From positions 5,456,001 through 5,520,000 of the forward strand of contig NZ_CP113910.1 in NCBI RefSeq assembly GCF_024701375.2: 64,000 nt of DNA. The letters run 5' to 3'. The notes beneath the pieces were generated by a model. The model was not told where the DNA came from, searched no databases, and was given only the letters and a program-made list of their open reading frames with translations. The position numbers were made by a program, and so were the translations under genes. The DNA is from Streptomyces sp. KMM 9044. Its GTDB lineage: Bacteria; Actinomycetota; Actinomycetes; Streptomycetales; Streptomycetaceae. Below are positions 23,849 to 33,582 of the stretch, piece after piece; the first letter of the stretch is position 1; each line of letters opens with the position of its first letter.

Positions 23849-26800
23849 ATGACGTCGGTGCCGGGGCGCAGGAGCAGTACCTTCACACGGCTGCTGCGGC
23901 ACGGTTTCACCGACCCGTCGGCGGCCGAGCGGCTGCTGGACAGCCCCGAGCTGGCCGCGGTGCGCAACGATCCGGTACTCCTCGAGGCGCTCGGCGCCAC
24001 CGCCGACCCCGATCTCGCGCTGCTGGGACTGGTCCGGCTGCTGGAGGCGCAGACCGGCGCCACCGGCCGGCAGGAGCTGCTGGACACGCTGATCGCCGCC
24101 AAGCCGCTGCGCGACCGGCTGCTCGGTGTGCTCGGCGCCTCCGAGGCCCTGGCCGACCATCTCGCCCGGCACGCCGACGACTGGCAGGCGCTCGTCACGT
24201 ACGAGGCGCGGGACCTGCACCCCGGTGTGACCGAGTTCGAGCACGGCCTCGCCGCCGTCACCGACGCCGTGTCGCTGCGCGTCGCCTACCGTCGGTGCCT
24301 GCTGTCCATCGCCGCCCGCGACGTCTGCGGCACCACCGAGGTGTCCGAGTCCGCCGCCGAACTCGCCGACCTCGCCACCGCCACCCTGCGCGCCGCCCTC
24401 GCGCTCGCCGAGGCGGCCGCGCCCGAGGACACTGCCCTGTGCCGGCTCGCGGTGATCGCGATGGGCAAGTGCGGCGGGCACGAACTGAACTACGTGTCGG
24501 ACGTCGACGTCATCTTCGTCGGCGAGGCGGTGAACGGCGCCGACGAGGACAAGGCACTGCGCGCCGCCACCCGGCTGGCCTCGCACATGATGCGGATCTG
24601 CTCCGAGAACAATGTCGAGGGCACCATCTGGCCCGTCGACGCCAACCTGCGGCCCGAGGGCCGCAACGGCCCCCTCGTCCGCACCCTCGCCTCACACCGC
24701 GTGTACTACCAGCGCTGGGCCAAGACCTGGGAGTTCCAGGCGTTGCTCAAGGCCCGCCCGGTGGCCGGCGACCTCGGCCTCGGCGAGGAGTACGTCGCGG
24801 CGCTCCGGCCCCTGGTGTGGCAGGTCGCCGAACGGGAGAACTTCGTCGCCGACGTGCAGAAGATGCGCCGCCGGGTCATCGACACCATTCCCACCGCCGA
24901 GGTCGAGCGTCAGCTCAAGCTCGGCCCCGGCGGGCTGCGCGACGTCGAGTTCGCCGTGCAGCTGCTCCAGCTGGTGCACGGCCGCACCGACAGCTCCCTG
25001 CGCAGCGGCACCACCCTCGACGCGCTGGGGGCCCTCGCCGCCGGCGGCTATGTCGGCCGTGCCGACGCCGCCCAGCTCGACGGCGCCTACCGTTTCCTGC
25101 GCTCCCTGGAACACCGCATCCAGCTTTTCAGGCTGCGCCGCACCCACCTGGTCCCGGAGGACGACGCGGACCTGCGCCGCATCGGCCGCTCCCTGGGCCT
25201 GCGCACCGACCCGGCGACGAGCCTGAACCGCGAGTGGCGGCGGCACGCCTCCGTCGTACGGCGGCTGCACGAGAAGCTGTTCTACCGGCCGCTGCTCGAC
25301 GCGGTCGCCCAGCTCGCCCCCGGCGAGGCCCGGCTCAGCACCGAGGCCGCCCGCGAACGGCTGGTCGCCCTCGGCTACGCCGATCCGGGCGCCGCCCTGC
25401 GCCACCTGGAGGCGCTGGCGTCCGGCGTGACCCGCAAGGCGGCCATCCAGCGGACCCTGCTGCCCGTACTGCTCGGCTGGTTCGCCGACTCCGCCGACCC
25501 TGACGCCGGCCTGCTGAATTTCCGCAAGGTCTCCGACGCGCTCGGCAAGACCCCCTGGTACCTGCGGCTGCTGCGCGACGAGGGCGCCGCCGCCGAGAAC
25601 CTCGCCCGCGTCCTGTCCGCCGGACGGCTGGCCCCCGACCTGCTGATGCGTGCCCCCGAGGCGGTGGCCCTGCTCGGCGACGGTGAGGCCGGAGGCCTCA
25701 GCCCTCGCCCCCGTGCCCACCTGGAACAGGAGATCCTCGCCGCCGTCCGCCGCGCCGACGGCGCCGTCCAGGCGGTCACCGCCGCCCGCGGAGTCCGCCG
25801 CCGCGAGCTGTTCCGCACCGCCGCCACCGACATCGTCGGCTCCTACGGCACCGAGTCCCAGCCGGCCGAGGCCGACCAGGGCGCCCTGGTCGACCTGGTC
25901 GGCGGCGCCGTGTCGGACCTGACCGCCGCCACCCTCGCCGGCACGCTGCGCGCGGTCGTCCGGGAGGGCTGGGGGGACACCCTCCCCACCCGCTTCGCGA
26001 TCATCGGCATGGGCCGCTTCGGCGGCCACGAGCTGGGCTACGGCTCCGACGCGGACGTCCTGTTCGTCCACGAACCGCGCGACGGCGTGGACGAACGGGA
26101 AGCGGCCGACGCCGCCGGCAAGGTCGTCTCCGAGATGCGCCGCCTGCTCCAGATCCCCAGCGCCGACCCGCCCCTGCTCATCGATGCCGACCTGCGTCCC
26201 GAAGGCCGGTCCGGGCCGCTGGTCCGCACTCTGAAGTCGTACGAGGCGTACTACCGGCGCTGGTCCCTGGCGTGGGAGCGGCACGCGCTGCTGCGCGCCG
26301 AGCCGGTCGCCGGCGACGAGGACCTCGGCCGCCGCTTCGTCGAGCTGATCGACCCGCTGCGCTACCCGCCCGCCGGAATCGGCGAGGACGACGCGCGCGA
26401 GATCCGGCGGCTGAAGGCCCGTATGGAGTCCGAGCGGCTGCCGCGGGGCACCGACCCCAAGCTGCACGCCAAGCTCGGTCCCGGCGGCCTGTCCGACGTG
26501 GAGTGGACCGTGCAGCTGACCCAGCTGCGGTGCGCCGCGCACGAGCCGGGGCTGCGCACCACCCGCACCCGCGAGGCGCTGGCGGCCGCCCAGGCGGCCG
26601 GGCTGATCCCCGCGGAGGCGGCGGCCATCCTCGACGAGGCCTGGGTACTGGCCACCGGCGTGCGCAACGCGGTCATGCTGGTCCGGGGCCGGGCCGGGGA
26701 CACCTTCCCCACCGACCCGCGGGAACTGGCCGCCGTCGGCCGCTACCTCGGCTACGGTCCCGGCCATGCCGGGGACATGCTCGACGCGTACCGGCGCACG

Positions 26801-26851
26801 GCCCGCAGGGCACGGGGCGTGATGGAGGAGCTGTTCTACGACGGGTCGTAG
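23849..26851 (+). CDS. glnE: bifunctional glutamine synthetase adenylyltransferase/deadenylylase
   Basis: This 1000-residue enzyme adenylylates and deadenylylates a tyrosine of type I glutamine synthetase in response to nitrogen status. Two nucleotidyltransferase domains are visible, each with the G-G-H-E-L-x-Y-x-S-D-x-D motif: GGHELNYVSDVDVIF near residue 210 and GGHELGYGSDADVLF near 724. Each is followed by a helical linker and LKLGPGGLRDVEF or AKLGPGGLSDVEW, the conserved GlnE glycine-rich segment. The target glnA1 is 31 kb away in this window with Tyr397 conserved. Start ATG 23849 has an AGGGAGG site. There is no partner glnB here; regulation is by the separate PII protein. Confidence 0.97.
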   Translation: MTSVPGRRSSTFTRLLRHGFTDPSAAERLLDSPELAAVRNDPVLLEALGATADPDLALLGLVRLLEAQTGATGRQELLDTLIAAKPLRDRLLGVLGASEALADHLARHADDWQALVTYEARDLHPGVTEFEHGLAAVTDAVSLRVAYRRCLLSIAARDVCGTTEVSESAAELADLATATLRAALALAEAAAPEDTALCRLAVIAMGKCGGHELNYVSDVDVIFVGEAVNGADEDKALRAATRLASHMMRICSENNVEGTIWPVDANLRPEGRNGPLVRTLASHRVYYQRWAKTWEFQALLKARPVAGDLGLGEEYVAALRPLVWQVAERENFVADVQKMRRRVIDTIPTAEVERQLKLGPGGLRDVEFAVQLLQLVHGRTDSSLRSGTTLDALGALAAGGYVGRADAAQLDGAYRFLRSLEHRIQLFRLRRTHLVPEDDADLRRIGRSLGLRTDPATSLNREWRRHASVVRRLHEKLFYRPLLDAVAQLAPGEARLSTEAARERLVALGYADPGAALRHLEALASGVTRKAAIQRTLLPVLLGWFADSADPDAGLLNFRKVSDALGKTPWYLRLLRDEGAAAENLARVLSAGRLAPDLLMRAPEAVALLGDGEAGGLSPRPRAHLEQEILAAVRRADGAVQAVTAARGVRRRELFRTAATDIVGSYGTESQPAEADQGALVDLVGGAVSDLTAATLAGTLRAVVREGWGDTLPTRFAIIGMGRFGGHELGYGSDADVLFVHEPRDGVDEREAADAAGKVVSEMRRLLQIPSADPPLLIDADLRPEGRSGPLVRTLKSYEAYYRRWSLAWERHALLRAEPVAGDEDLGRRFVELIDPLRYPPAGIGEDDAREIRRLKARMESERLPRGTDPKLHAKLGPGGLSDVEWTVQLTQLRCAAHEPGLRTTRTREALAAAQAAGLIPAEAAAILDEAWVLATGVRNAVMLVRGRAGDTFPTDPRELAAVGRYLGYGPGHAGDMLDAYRRTARRARGVMEELFYDGS

Positions 26852-26869
26852 CCGGTGGTGCGGGACGCC

Positions 26870-27931
26870 TCAGTGACGCGGAGTCGCCTCCTCAGGCGCC
26901 CGGGTGCGGGCGGACACGCCCGCGGCGGGGGAGCCGTCCGGGTCCTTCGGGGTACGCGGGCTCACCACGCCCGGGCCCCCGATGCCCGGGCCCCGGCTGC
27001 TGCCCGTGCCCTTGCCGCCGTCCGCCACCACGCCGGCCCCGCCCGTGCCGCGCCGGCCCGGGAAACTCCTGAACCGGCCGGCCTTGTCCCGGACGCCCCC
27101 GCCCCCGTCCTCCGGCACCACTCGGGGCAGCGCGTACGGCCCGCTCCCGTACCAGAGGGTCGCCAGCGCGTAGCCGAAGGCGAGGCAGAGCAGACCGCCC
27201 ACCGCGTCCAGCCAGAAGTGGTTGGCGGTGGCGACGATGACCACCAGCGTGCCCGCCGGGTACAGCAGGCCCAGGACCCTCGCCCACGGGACCGTCGCCA
27301 GCGCGAAGACCGTCAGCCCGCACCACATCGACCAGCCGATGTGCATCGAGGGCATCGCGGCGTACTGGTTGGACATGTTCTTCAGGTCGCCGGAGGCCAT
27401 CGATCCCCAGGTCTCGTGGACCACCACGGTGTCGACGAAGCCGCCGCCGTTCATCAGGCGCGGCGGGGCGAGCGGGAACAGGTAGTAACCGGCGAGGGCG
27501 ACGGCGTTGGTTGAGAACAGCACCAGCCTGGTCGCCGCGTAACGGCCGGGATGACTACGGTAGAGCCACACCAGGACACCCAGCGTGACCGCGAAGTGCA
27601 GGGTGGCGTAGTAGTAGTTCATGCCGATGACCAGCCAGGTCACCGAGTTCACCGCGTGGTTGACCGACTCCTCGAAGGCGAGGTTGAGCTGCTGCTCCAG
27701 GTCCCAGAGCCAGTCCGCGTTGCGCAGCGCCTCGGACTTCTGCTCCGGCACCGCGTTGCGGACGAGTGAGTACGTCCAGTAACTCACCGCGATCAGCAGG
27801 ATCTCGAACCGCAGCCGCGGCCGGCGGGGGGTGCGCAGACGACGCAGGAACCCCTGCCCCGTCTCGTCCTCGACGGGGTGCGCCGCGGCCTGATGCCGAC
27901 CTTCCAGCGTGGTCACCCTCGCTTCACCCAT
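26870..27931 (-). CDS. PAP2/Aur1-like membrane phosphatase or lipid transferase
   Basis: The 353-residue polytopic protein has about six helices and the PAP2 active-site motifs near the C-terminal half: YAAMPSMHIGWSMW (PSxH) and ATANHFWLDAVGG (HxxxD), matching the Aur1/inositol phosphorylceramide synthase subgroup that moves phosphoinositol headgroups or removes phosphates from lipids. An 80-residue Gly/Pro/Arg-rich cytoplasmic tail follows, unlike most homologues. ATG 27931 (MGEARVTTLEG) is used because upstream frame residues are repetitive and lack a good ribosome site. The gene converges with glnE (18 bp gap). Substrate is unknown. Confidence 0.82.
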   Translation of the reverse strand: MGEARVTTLEGRHQAAAHPVEDETGQGFLRRLRTPRRPRLRFEILLIAVSYWTYSLVRNAVPEQKSEALRNADWLWDLEQQLNLAFEESVNHAVNSVTWLVIGMNYYYATLHFAVTLGVLVWLYRSHPGRYAATRLVLFSTNAVALAGYYLFPLAPPRLMNGGGFVDTVVVHETWGSMASGDLKNMSNQYAAMPSMHIGWSMWCGLTVFALATVPWARVLGLLYPAGTLVVIVATANHFWLDAVGGLLCLAFGYALATLWYGSGPYALPRVVPEDGGGGVRDKAGRFRSFPGRRGTGGAGVVADGGKGTGSSRGPGIGGPGVVSPRTPKDPDGSPAAGVSARTRAPEEATPRH

Positions 27932-28166
27932 GGGCACAGAGTCTGCCAGAAAAGCCCCCCTACAGATCATCCTACGGTTTGGGCGGACCCGCACGTTCTC
28001 TCCGGGAGGGAGGCCCGCCGCCTCCTCCTGGAGCAGGGTGCGAGGACTCGCCGCCTGCGGCCCGGGGACGGCATGGCGCCCCGGACGGCCTCCACGGGTG
28101 CGCGGTGCCACGGCTCCACGAGCGCAGCCGGAGCCTGCTTCCGGGGCGCCGTGACACCGGGCCGGC

Positions 28167-28937
28167 TCAGGGACGGGGACGGGTGGCGGTGTCGAGGTAG
28201 AAGGCGTCGATGCTCTGGACGGCCTGCTCGAACTCCTCCAGGTTGACGGGCTTGGTCACGTAGGCGTTGGCGTGGCTGCTGTACGCGCCCGTGACGTCGT
28301 CCGGAGCGGTGGACGTGGTCAGGACGACCACGGGGATCGTCTGGAGGTCGTCATCGCTCTTCAGGACCTTGAGCAGATCGCGGCCGTTCATCCGGGGCAT
28401 GTTCAGGTCGAGGACGATGAGGTCGGGTCGCGGACTGTCCGGGGCCCGCAGGTGTTCCAGCGCGGCGACCCCGTCGGTGACCTGGACGAGGTTGCGGGCT
28501 CCGCGCTCGGAGAGGGCTTCCTCGATGAGCATGGCGTCGGCAATGTCGTCTTCGACCAGCAGGACGTCGAAGGGGCGGGCGGGGGTGGTCATTGTCGGAT
28601 GCTCCGTGGGTTTCTCGGGGGAATGGTGGAAAAGCCCCGGCCAGCGGCGCCGGGCACCCTGCCGGGTCATACCGCAGGCGGCACCGATCTGCGGGTAGCC
28701 GGCACCGGCGCGGGCGGCGGCCACGGCCGCCTCCTGCTGGAGTCTTTCAGTGGCCTGTTTGAGGTGGTCCAGCACGTGGAGCAGAGCCAGGGCCTGTGCC
28801 GGGTCGTCCGGTGCCGGGTGCGAGGGGGCTCCCAGAAACCGGCGGGCGAGGCGCTGCGCAAGATCACCGACTGCCGCGTCCGTGAGGGAAGCGGTCTCCT
28901 GCGGGGTGATCCACGGTGCGAAGTCCTTGCCAGGCAT
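28167..28937 (-). CDS. HTH-domain and response-regulator receiver fused in one frame
   Basis: The 256-residue frame has two parts. The first (residues 1-112) is an all-helical Streptomyces protein ending in ATERLQQEAAVAAARAGAG and YPQIGAACGMTRQGARRRWPGLF, a helix-turn-helix that usually exists alone. The second (about 117-256) is a single receiver domain of the Rcp1 type: VLLVEDDIADAMLIEEAL, PDLIVLDLNMPRMNGRDLL with the phospho-Asp, VVVLTTSTAPDD and NAYVTKPVNLEEF. Both are in frame with no stop between. An internal ATG at 28592 with a nearby ACGGAG could start a free 141-residue receiver, the common form in other species. The divergent histidine kinase gene next door is the likely partner. 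Confidence 0.6.
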   Translation of the reverse strand: MPGKDFAPWITPQETASLTDAAVGDLAQRLARRFLGAPSHPAPDDPAQALALLHVLDHLKQATERLQQEAAVAAARAGAGYPQIGAACGMTRQGARRRWPGLFHHSPEKPTEHPTMTTPARPFDVLLVEDDIADAMLIEEALSERGARNLVQVTDGVAALEHLRAPDSPRPDLIVLDLNMPRMNGRDLLKVLKSDDDLQTIPVVVLTTSTAPDDVTGAYSSHANAYVTKPVNLEEFEQAVQSIDAFYLDTATRPRP

Positions 28938-29044
28938 GTCCGGCACTCTAGGTCCCGGAGCAGCTCCGCGACAACAAGGGTTGTCACCCTCTAAAGTGTG
29001 CTGGCCCAACTTTCACATGTCTGCCACACCGAGGAGCCCACACG

Positions 29045-30652
29045 ATGACCGTCGACGAGAGGCGATCGCGCACGCGAGGCTTTTCCGCGTGGACGACCAA
29101 GCGGTGGCTTCGCGTGGGGACGGCCCTTTCCCTCGTGATCCTCACCCTGCTCGGGGCAGCGGGCACATGGGTCCTGGGACGGACCGAGTCGATCAGCGAC
29201 GAACTCGTGGACGTGCGCTCCTCCGCGCTGACCGTCGCGATCCGCCTGGAAGCGGCCTTGCTCAACCAGGAGACCGGAATCCGCGGCTACGGGCTCACCG
29301 GCATACCGGAGTTCATCACCCCCTACGAGGAGGGGCTCACCGAGCAGGAAGCGACCGTCGCGCAACTCACCGGGCTGCTCAAGGGCGACCCCGCGGGTCT
29401 GGACGACCTGAAGGCCGTGCAGGACGCCGCGGCGAGGTGGCAGGAGAGGGTCGCCCGGCCCGTCGCCGCCGCGCCCGCCGGCTCACCCTCGTCGACGGTC
29501 ACCCAGCGGGCGACGGAAGGCAAGGAGGCCTTCGACGACGTACGTGCGGCCCTGAGCGGCCAGCAGGAACAGCTGCGCGCGGACCTCACACGGGTGAGGG
29601 ACGACCTGGTAAGGACGATGGCCTTGAGGAACGGGGTGTTCAGCGCCATCGCGGTGCTCATCGTCGTCCTCACGGCTCTGGTCTTCGAGGGACTGCGCCG
29701 GGGCATCAACACGCCGCTGGAACGGCTCGGCGCGGACGCCCGTGCCGTCACCGGCGGCGACTTCGAGCATCCCATCACCCCGACCGGTCCCGCCGACCTG
29801 CGGCGCCTCAGCCGTGAGATCGACTACATGCGACAGCGTCTCGTACGGGAACTGGCACTCAGCGAGGACACACGGCTGCGTCTGGACGCGCAGACCGCGG
29901 ACCTCCAGCGCTCCAACGCCGAGCTGGAGCAGTTCGCGTACGTGGCCTCCCACGACCTGCAGGAGCCGCTGCGCAAGGTCTCCAGCTTCACCCAGCTCCT
30001 CCAGCGGCGCTACGGGGGGCAGCTCGACAGCCGGGCCGACCAGTACATCGACTTCGCGGTCGACGGGGCGAACCGCATGCAGACCCTCATCAACGACCTG
30101 CTCGACTTCTCCCGGGTCGGGCGGCTGCACAACGCCCACCAGGACGTCGACCTGGGCGAGGTGCTGGAACGGACCCTGGCCGCGCTGAGCGTCGGCATCG
30201 AGGAGGCCGGAGCGGAGATCACCCACGACCCGCTGCCGACCCTGGTCGCCGACCCCACCCAGCTGGGCATGCTCTGGCAGAACCTGATAGGCAACGCCGT
30301 CAAGTTCCGCCGCCCGGGCGAAACGCCGAAGATCCACGTCACGGCGGCCCCGGAAGGCGAACTGTGGCGGTTCACCGTCACCGACAACGGCATCGGCATC
30401 GCACCGGAGTACGCCGACAAGGTGTTCGTGATCTTCCAGCGGCTGCACACCAAGGACACCTACACCGGGAGCGGAATCGGTCTCGCGATGTGCAAGAAGA
30501 TCGTCGAGTTCCACGGGGGCACCATCGAGATCGATCCGGGGTACCACGACGGCGCACGCATCGTCTTCACCCTCGCGCCCCGGCCGCCGGAGGTCTCCGG
30601 CCCGTCCCCCGTGCCGGAGGCCACCCGCGCCGACGCGGAGCCCGTGCGATGA
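29045..30652 (+). CDS. CHASE3-HAMP sensor histidine kinase
   Basis: The 535-residue kinase is anchored by a helix near residues 24-46. It has a CHASE3 sensor (NQETGIRGYGLTG, GLTEQEATVAQLTGLL) outside the membrane, a second helix (VFSAIAVLIVVLTALVF, about 197-214), a HAMP linker, a phosphoacceptor ASHDLQEPLRKVSSF near His303 and an HATPase domain (QNLIGNAVKFRR, DNGIGIAPEYADKVF, GSGIGLAMCKKIVEFHGG). This is the non-canonical HisKA class found with Rcp1-type receivers. CHASE3 ligands are unknown. The stop overlaps the start of the next gene by 4 bp. Together with the receiver gene on the other side it forms a likely two-component system. Confidence 0.92.
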   Translation: MTVDERRSRTRGFSAWTTKRWLRVGTALSLVILTLLGAAGTWVLGRTESISDELVDVRSSALTVAIRLEAALLNQETGIRGYGLTGIPEFITPYEEGLTEQEATVAQLTGLLKGDPAGLDDLKAVQDAAARWQERVARPVAAAPAGSPSSTVTQRATEGKEAFDDVRAALSGQQEQLRADLTRVRDDLVRTMALRNGVFSAIAVLIVVLTALVFEGLRRGINTPLERLGADARAVTGGDFEHPITPTGPADLRRLSREIDYMRQRLVRELALSEDTRLRLDAQTADLQRSNAELEQFAYVASHDLQEPLRKVSSFTQLLQRRYGGQLDSRADQYIDFAVDGANRMQTLINDLLDFSRVGRLHNAHQDVDLGEVLERTLAALSVGIEEAGAEITHDPLPTLVADPTQLGMLWQNLIGNAVKFRRPGETPKIHVTAAPEGELWRFTVTDNGIGIAPEYADKVFVIFQRLHTKDTYTGSGIGLAMCKKIVEFHGGTIEIDPGYHDGARIVFTLAPRPPEVSGPSPVPEATRADAEPVR

Positions 30653-31854
30653 CAGCAGACACGGCGGCCGTGCCGGAAGCTGCCTCCGAGGAGTCGGTGT
30701 ACCGCATCCTGCTGATCGAGGACGACGCGGGCGACGCCCTGCTCGTGGAGGAACTCCTTCACGACACGGGGATGCGGTTCACGCTGACCACCCGGACCAC
30801 TCTGGCCGAGGCGCGCGCCGAACTGGCCGGCAGCCCGATCGACTGCGTTCTCCTCGACCTGCACCTGCCCGACGTGGCGGGCGTCGACGCGGTCACGGCC
30901 GTGCGAGGGCTGGCCCCCCACACCGCGGTGATCGTCCTGACCGGGCTGTCCGAGGACCGGGCGGGCACCGAGGCCATGGCCGCCGGAGCACAGGACTACC
31001 TCGTCAAGGGCAAGGTCGAAGCGGACCTGCTGCGAAGGGCGCTGCGCTACGCCGTCTACCGGAGCCGGACGGAACGCGCGAGCGCCGAAGCCCAGGCCAC
31101 CCGGCTGAGGGCGGAGGAGAACGCCCGTCTGGAACGCGGCCTGCTGCCCCGGCCGATGCTCGACACCTCCACGGTGAGGGTGACGTCCCGCTACCTGCCC
31201 GGCGCCGAGATGGCCCTGCTCGGCGGGGACTTCCTCGACGTGGTGGAGGGAGACGACGGGCTGTTGCACGCCGTCGTGGGCGACGTCAGCGGCCACGGTC
31301 CCGACGCCGCGGCCCTGGGTGTCTGTCTGCGGATCGCGTGGCGCTCCCTGGTACTCGGCGGGTACCGCGGGGACGACCTGCTGCACCTGATGGAACGCAT
31401 CCTGATCGCCGAACGCGACAGCCAGCACCTGTTCGCCACCTGCACTCTGCTCACCCTCGACCAGAGCTCCGGCACCGCCGTCCTCCACCTGGCAGGCCAC
31501 CACGAACCCCTCCTCACCACGGCCGAGGGGACCCGGGAGGTGAGCGCCGACCACGGCATCGCCCTGGGCATCGTCCCCGGAGACGGCAGCTGGCCCTGCA
31601 CGGTCGTTCAGCTCCCGGCCGCCGGAGCCCTGACCGTCTACACCGACGGCCTCATCGAAGGGCACAACGGGACGAAGGGCGAGCGGCTCGGCGTCGAGGG
31701 GCTGCTCGCGCTGATCGGGAACCTGCCGCCGACGGATCCGGAGGACCACGTCGACCTCCTCATCAAGGAAACCCACACGCTGAACGCCGGCCGCCACTCC
31801 GACGACCTGGCCGTGCTCCGCCTCGACTGGGGCGACCTGCCCGCCGGCCGCTGA
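30649..31854 (+). CDS. response regulator fused to PP2C/SpoIIE-type phosphatase (RsbU-like)
   Basis: The 401-residue protein has an N-terminal receiver (about 18-135: RILLIEDDAGDALLVEELL, phospho-Asp70 in CVLLDLHLPD, YLVKGK), a coiled linker (YRSRTERASAEAQATRL), then a SpoIIE/PP2C phosphatase from residue 175 with metal-binding Asp in GGDFLDVVEGDDG and VGDVSGHGPDAAALG, and HSDDLAVLRL. This arrangement typically dephosphorylates an anti-anti-sigma factor, freeing a stress sigma factor. The kinase upstream is translationally coupled (ATGA), so phosphorylation by it likely controls the phosphatase. The target anti-sigma genes are not in this window. Confidence 0.92.
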   Translation: MTADTAAVPEAASEESVYRILLIEDDAGDALLVEELLHDTGMRFTLTTRTTLAEARAELAGSPIDCVLLDLHLPDVAGVDAVTAVRGLAPHTAVIVLTGLSEDRAGTEAMAAGAQDYLVKGKVEADLLRRALRYAVYRSRTERASAEAQATRLRAEENARLERGLLPRPMLDTSTVRVTSRYLPGAEMALLGGDFLDVVEGDDGLLHAVVGDVSGHGPDAAALGVCLRIAWRSLVLGGYRGDDLLHLMERILIAERDSQHLFATCTLLTLDQSSGTAVLHLAGHHEPLLTTAEGTREVSADHGIALGIVPGDGSWPCTVVQLPAAGALTVYTDGLIEGHNGTKGERLGVEGLLALIGNLPPTDPEDHVDLLIKETHTLNAGRHSDDLAVLRLDWGDLPAGR

Positions 31855-32360
31855 GGGCCCCGTGCGCCGGCAGCGGCCCGGCAGCCGCGGCAGCCACGAC
31901 GCCGTCCGCAGGGCTCCTCGCCGGTGTCCGCAGGGCGGGCGGCACGAGCGGCCCGGCGGCTGTCGGCGCCGCGCTCCGACCGGGCCCGCCCGGCGATCGG
32001 GGCCGAGGTGACTCGCGGCGGTTTTCCCGCCGGGGCGGGCGGGGCCGTTCGCGCGCATCCACGTTGTGCAGACCTACCTGCCCGCCCCAAGTGGCCGGGC
32101 ACTGCGCCCGGCCGGGCGGTGGTCGGGCCTCTGACCGGCGTCTCCGACGGCACCCCTCGGGCCCGGTGACACCGCCCCCAGGTCATCCGGTCGACAGGGG
32201 GCAACAGCCAGGCCGGGCCCGGAGGCCAGCGGCCCTCTTGCAGGAACGCGAAGAAGATAACTGTGAGAGTTCCTCTGCGGACCGGGAGCCCCATGCCCGA
32301 AGAGCCCGGGGGAGTGCGTGCCCGGGGCCCCGCCTCCTTGGCGCGCCCCGCCGGGCAGTC
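31855..32360. other. 506-bp gap between the PP2C gene and malR
   Basis: The sequence is GC-rich with a less coding-like, AT-richer stretch (AGAAGATAACTGTGAGAG) near 32250. No convincing gene is seen; the small frame at 31924-32169 is compositionally an arginine/alanine shadow. Convergent transcription should end here, but no strong hairpin is obvious. Confidence 0.4.
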
Positions 32361-33395
32361 CTAGGAACGGTTCCGGTCCCCGGGGGCCGAGGCCGTCGAG
32401 CCGCGGACCACCAGCTCCGGCATGAACACGAACTCGCTGTGCGGGGCGGGCGTCCCGCCGATCTCCTCCAGCAGGGTGCGCACCGCGGCCTGGCCCATCG
32501 CCGGGACCGGCTTGCGGACCGTGGTCAGCGGCGGGTCGGTGAAGGCGATCAGCGGGGAGTCGTCGAAGCCGACCACCGAGATGTCCGTCGGCACCTCGAG
32601 ACCGCGCTGCCGGGCCGCCCGTATCGCGCCCAGCGCCATCATGTCGCTGGCGCACACCACCGCCGTGCACCCGCGGTCCACGAGCGCGCTGGCGGCGGCC
32701 TGGCCGCCCTCCAGGGTGTACAGGGAGTGCTGGACCAGCTCCGTCTCCACGGTCCGGGCGTCCAGGCCCAGTTGGTCCTGCATGGCGCGTGCGAAGCCCT
32801 CGATCTTGCGCTGCACGGGCACGAACCGCTTCGGCCCGAGCGCCAGCCCGATCCGGATGTGCCCGAGGGAGGCGAGATGGGTGACCGCGAGTGCCATCGC
32901 CGCCCGGTCGTCGGGGGAGATGAACGGCGCCTGCACCTGCGGCGAGAAGCCGTCGACCAGCACGAACGGCACGCCCTGGGCGCGCAGTCGCTCGTAGCGC
33001 TGCATGTCGGCCGTGGTGTCCGCGTGCAGGCCGGAGACGTAGATGATGCCGGCCACCCCGCGGTCGACGAGCATCTCCGTCAGCTCGTCCTCCGTCGACC
33101 CGCCCGGGGTCTGGGTGGCCAGGACCGGTGTGTAGCCCTGGCGGGTCAGCGCCTGCCCGATGACCTGGGCCAGGGCCGGGAAGATCGGATTCTCCAGCTC
33201 GGGAGTGATCAGCCCCACCAGGCCCGCGCTGCGCTGCCGCAGCCGCACCGGACGTTCGTAACCCAGGACGTCGAGGGCGGCGAGGACGGACTGGCGGGTG
33301 GTGGCGGCGACACCCGGCTTGCCATTGAGCACGCGGCTGACGGTCGCCTCGCTCACCCCGGCCTGAGCAGCGATGTCGGCAAGACGTGTGGTCAC
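32361..33395 (-). CDS. malR: LacI-family maltose regulon repressor MalR
   Basis: The 344-residue repressor has the LacI helix-turn-helix TTRLADIAAQAGVSEATVSRVLNGKPGVAATTRQSV, then a periplasmic-binding-like sugar domain (GLVGLITPELENPIFP, VDRGVAGIIYVSG, TAVVCASDMMALGAIRAARQRG). It matches, from memory, the S. coelicolor MalR/S. lividans Reg1 proteins that repress malE and amylase genes. It is divergent from malE. Start GTG 33395 has AGGG at proper distance and gives the expected length; an upstream ATG at 33488 with a GAGGGA site would add 31 residues and cannot be excluded. Confidence 0.92.
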   Translation of the reverse strand: MTTRLADIAAQAGVSEATVSRVLNGKPGVAATTRQSVLAALDVLGYERPVRLRQRSAGLVGLITPELENPIFPALAQVIGQALTRQGYTPVLATQTPGGSTEDELTEMLVDRGVAGIIYVSGLHADTTADMQRYERLRAQGVPFVLVDGFSPQVQAPFISPDDRAAMALAVTHLASLGHIRIGLALGPKRFVPVQRKIEGFARAMQDQLGLDARTVETELVQHSLYTLEGGQAAASALVDRGCTAVVCASDMMALGAIRAARQRGLEVPTDISVVGFDDSPLIAFTDPPLTTVRKPVPAMGQAAVRTLLEEIGGTPAPHSEFVFMPELVVRGSTASAPGDRNRS

Positions 33396-33582
33396 AGCAC
33401 CGGACCCTATCGGCCGCCCCGCTCCTTGCACACCGGTCGGACGCCTGGTGCGCGCCGTCGGACGGCCCGTCGTGGGCTGCTGCGTCATCGCGGTCCCTCA
33501 TGTCGTGGTCGGCATGTCGTACTCGACACGTCGCGCTCGGTGTCCGTACCGCAACGGATGATTCCCCCGACGGAAACGGATG

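Noticed and set aside
24692..26767. 691-residue frame antisense to glnE
   Set aside because: Composition is Gly/Val/Gln/Leu-heavy shadow coding with no domain; the glnE strand has full family motifs.
31924..32169. 81-residue plus-strand frame after the PP2C gene
   Set aside because: Arg/Ala-rich, lacks a ribosome-binding site and resembles no protein.
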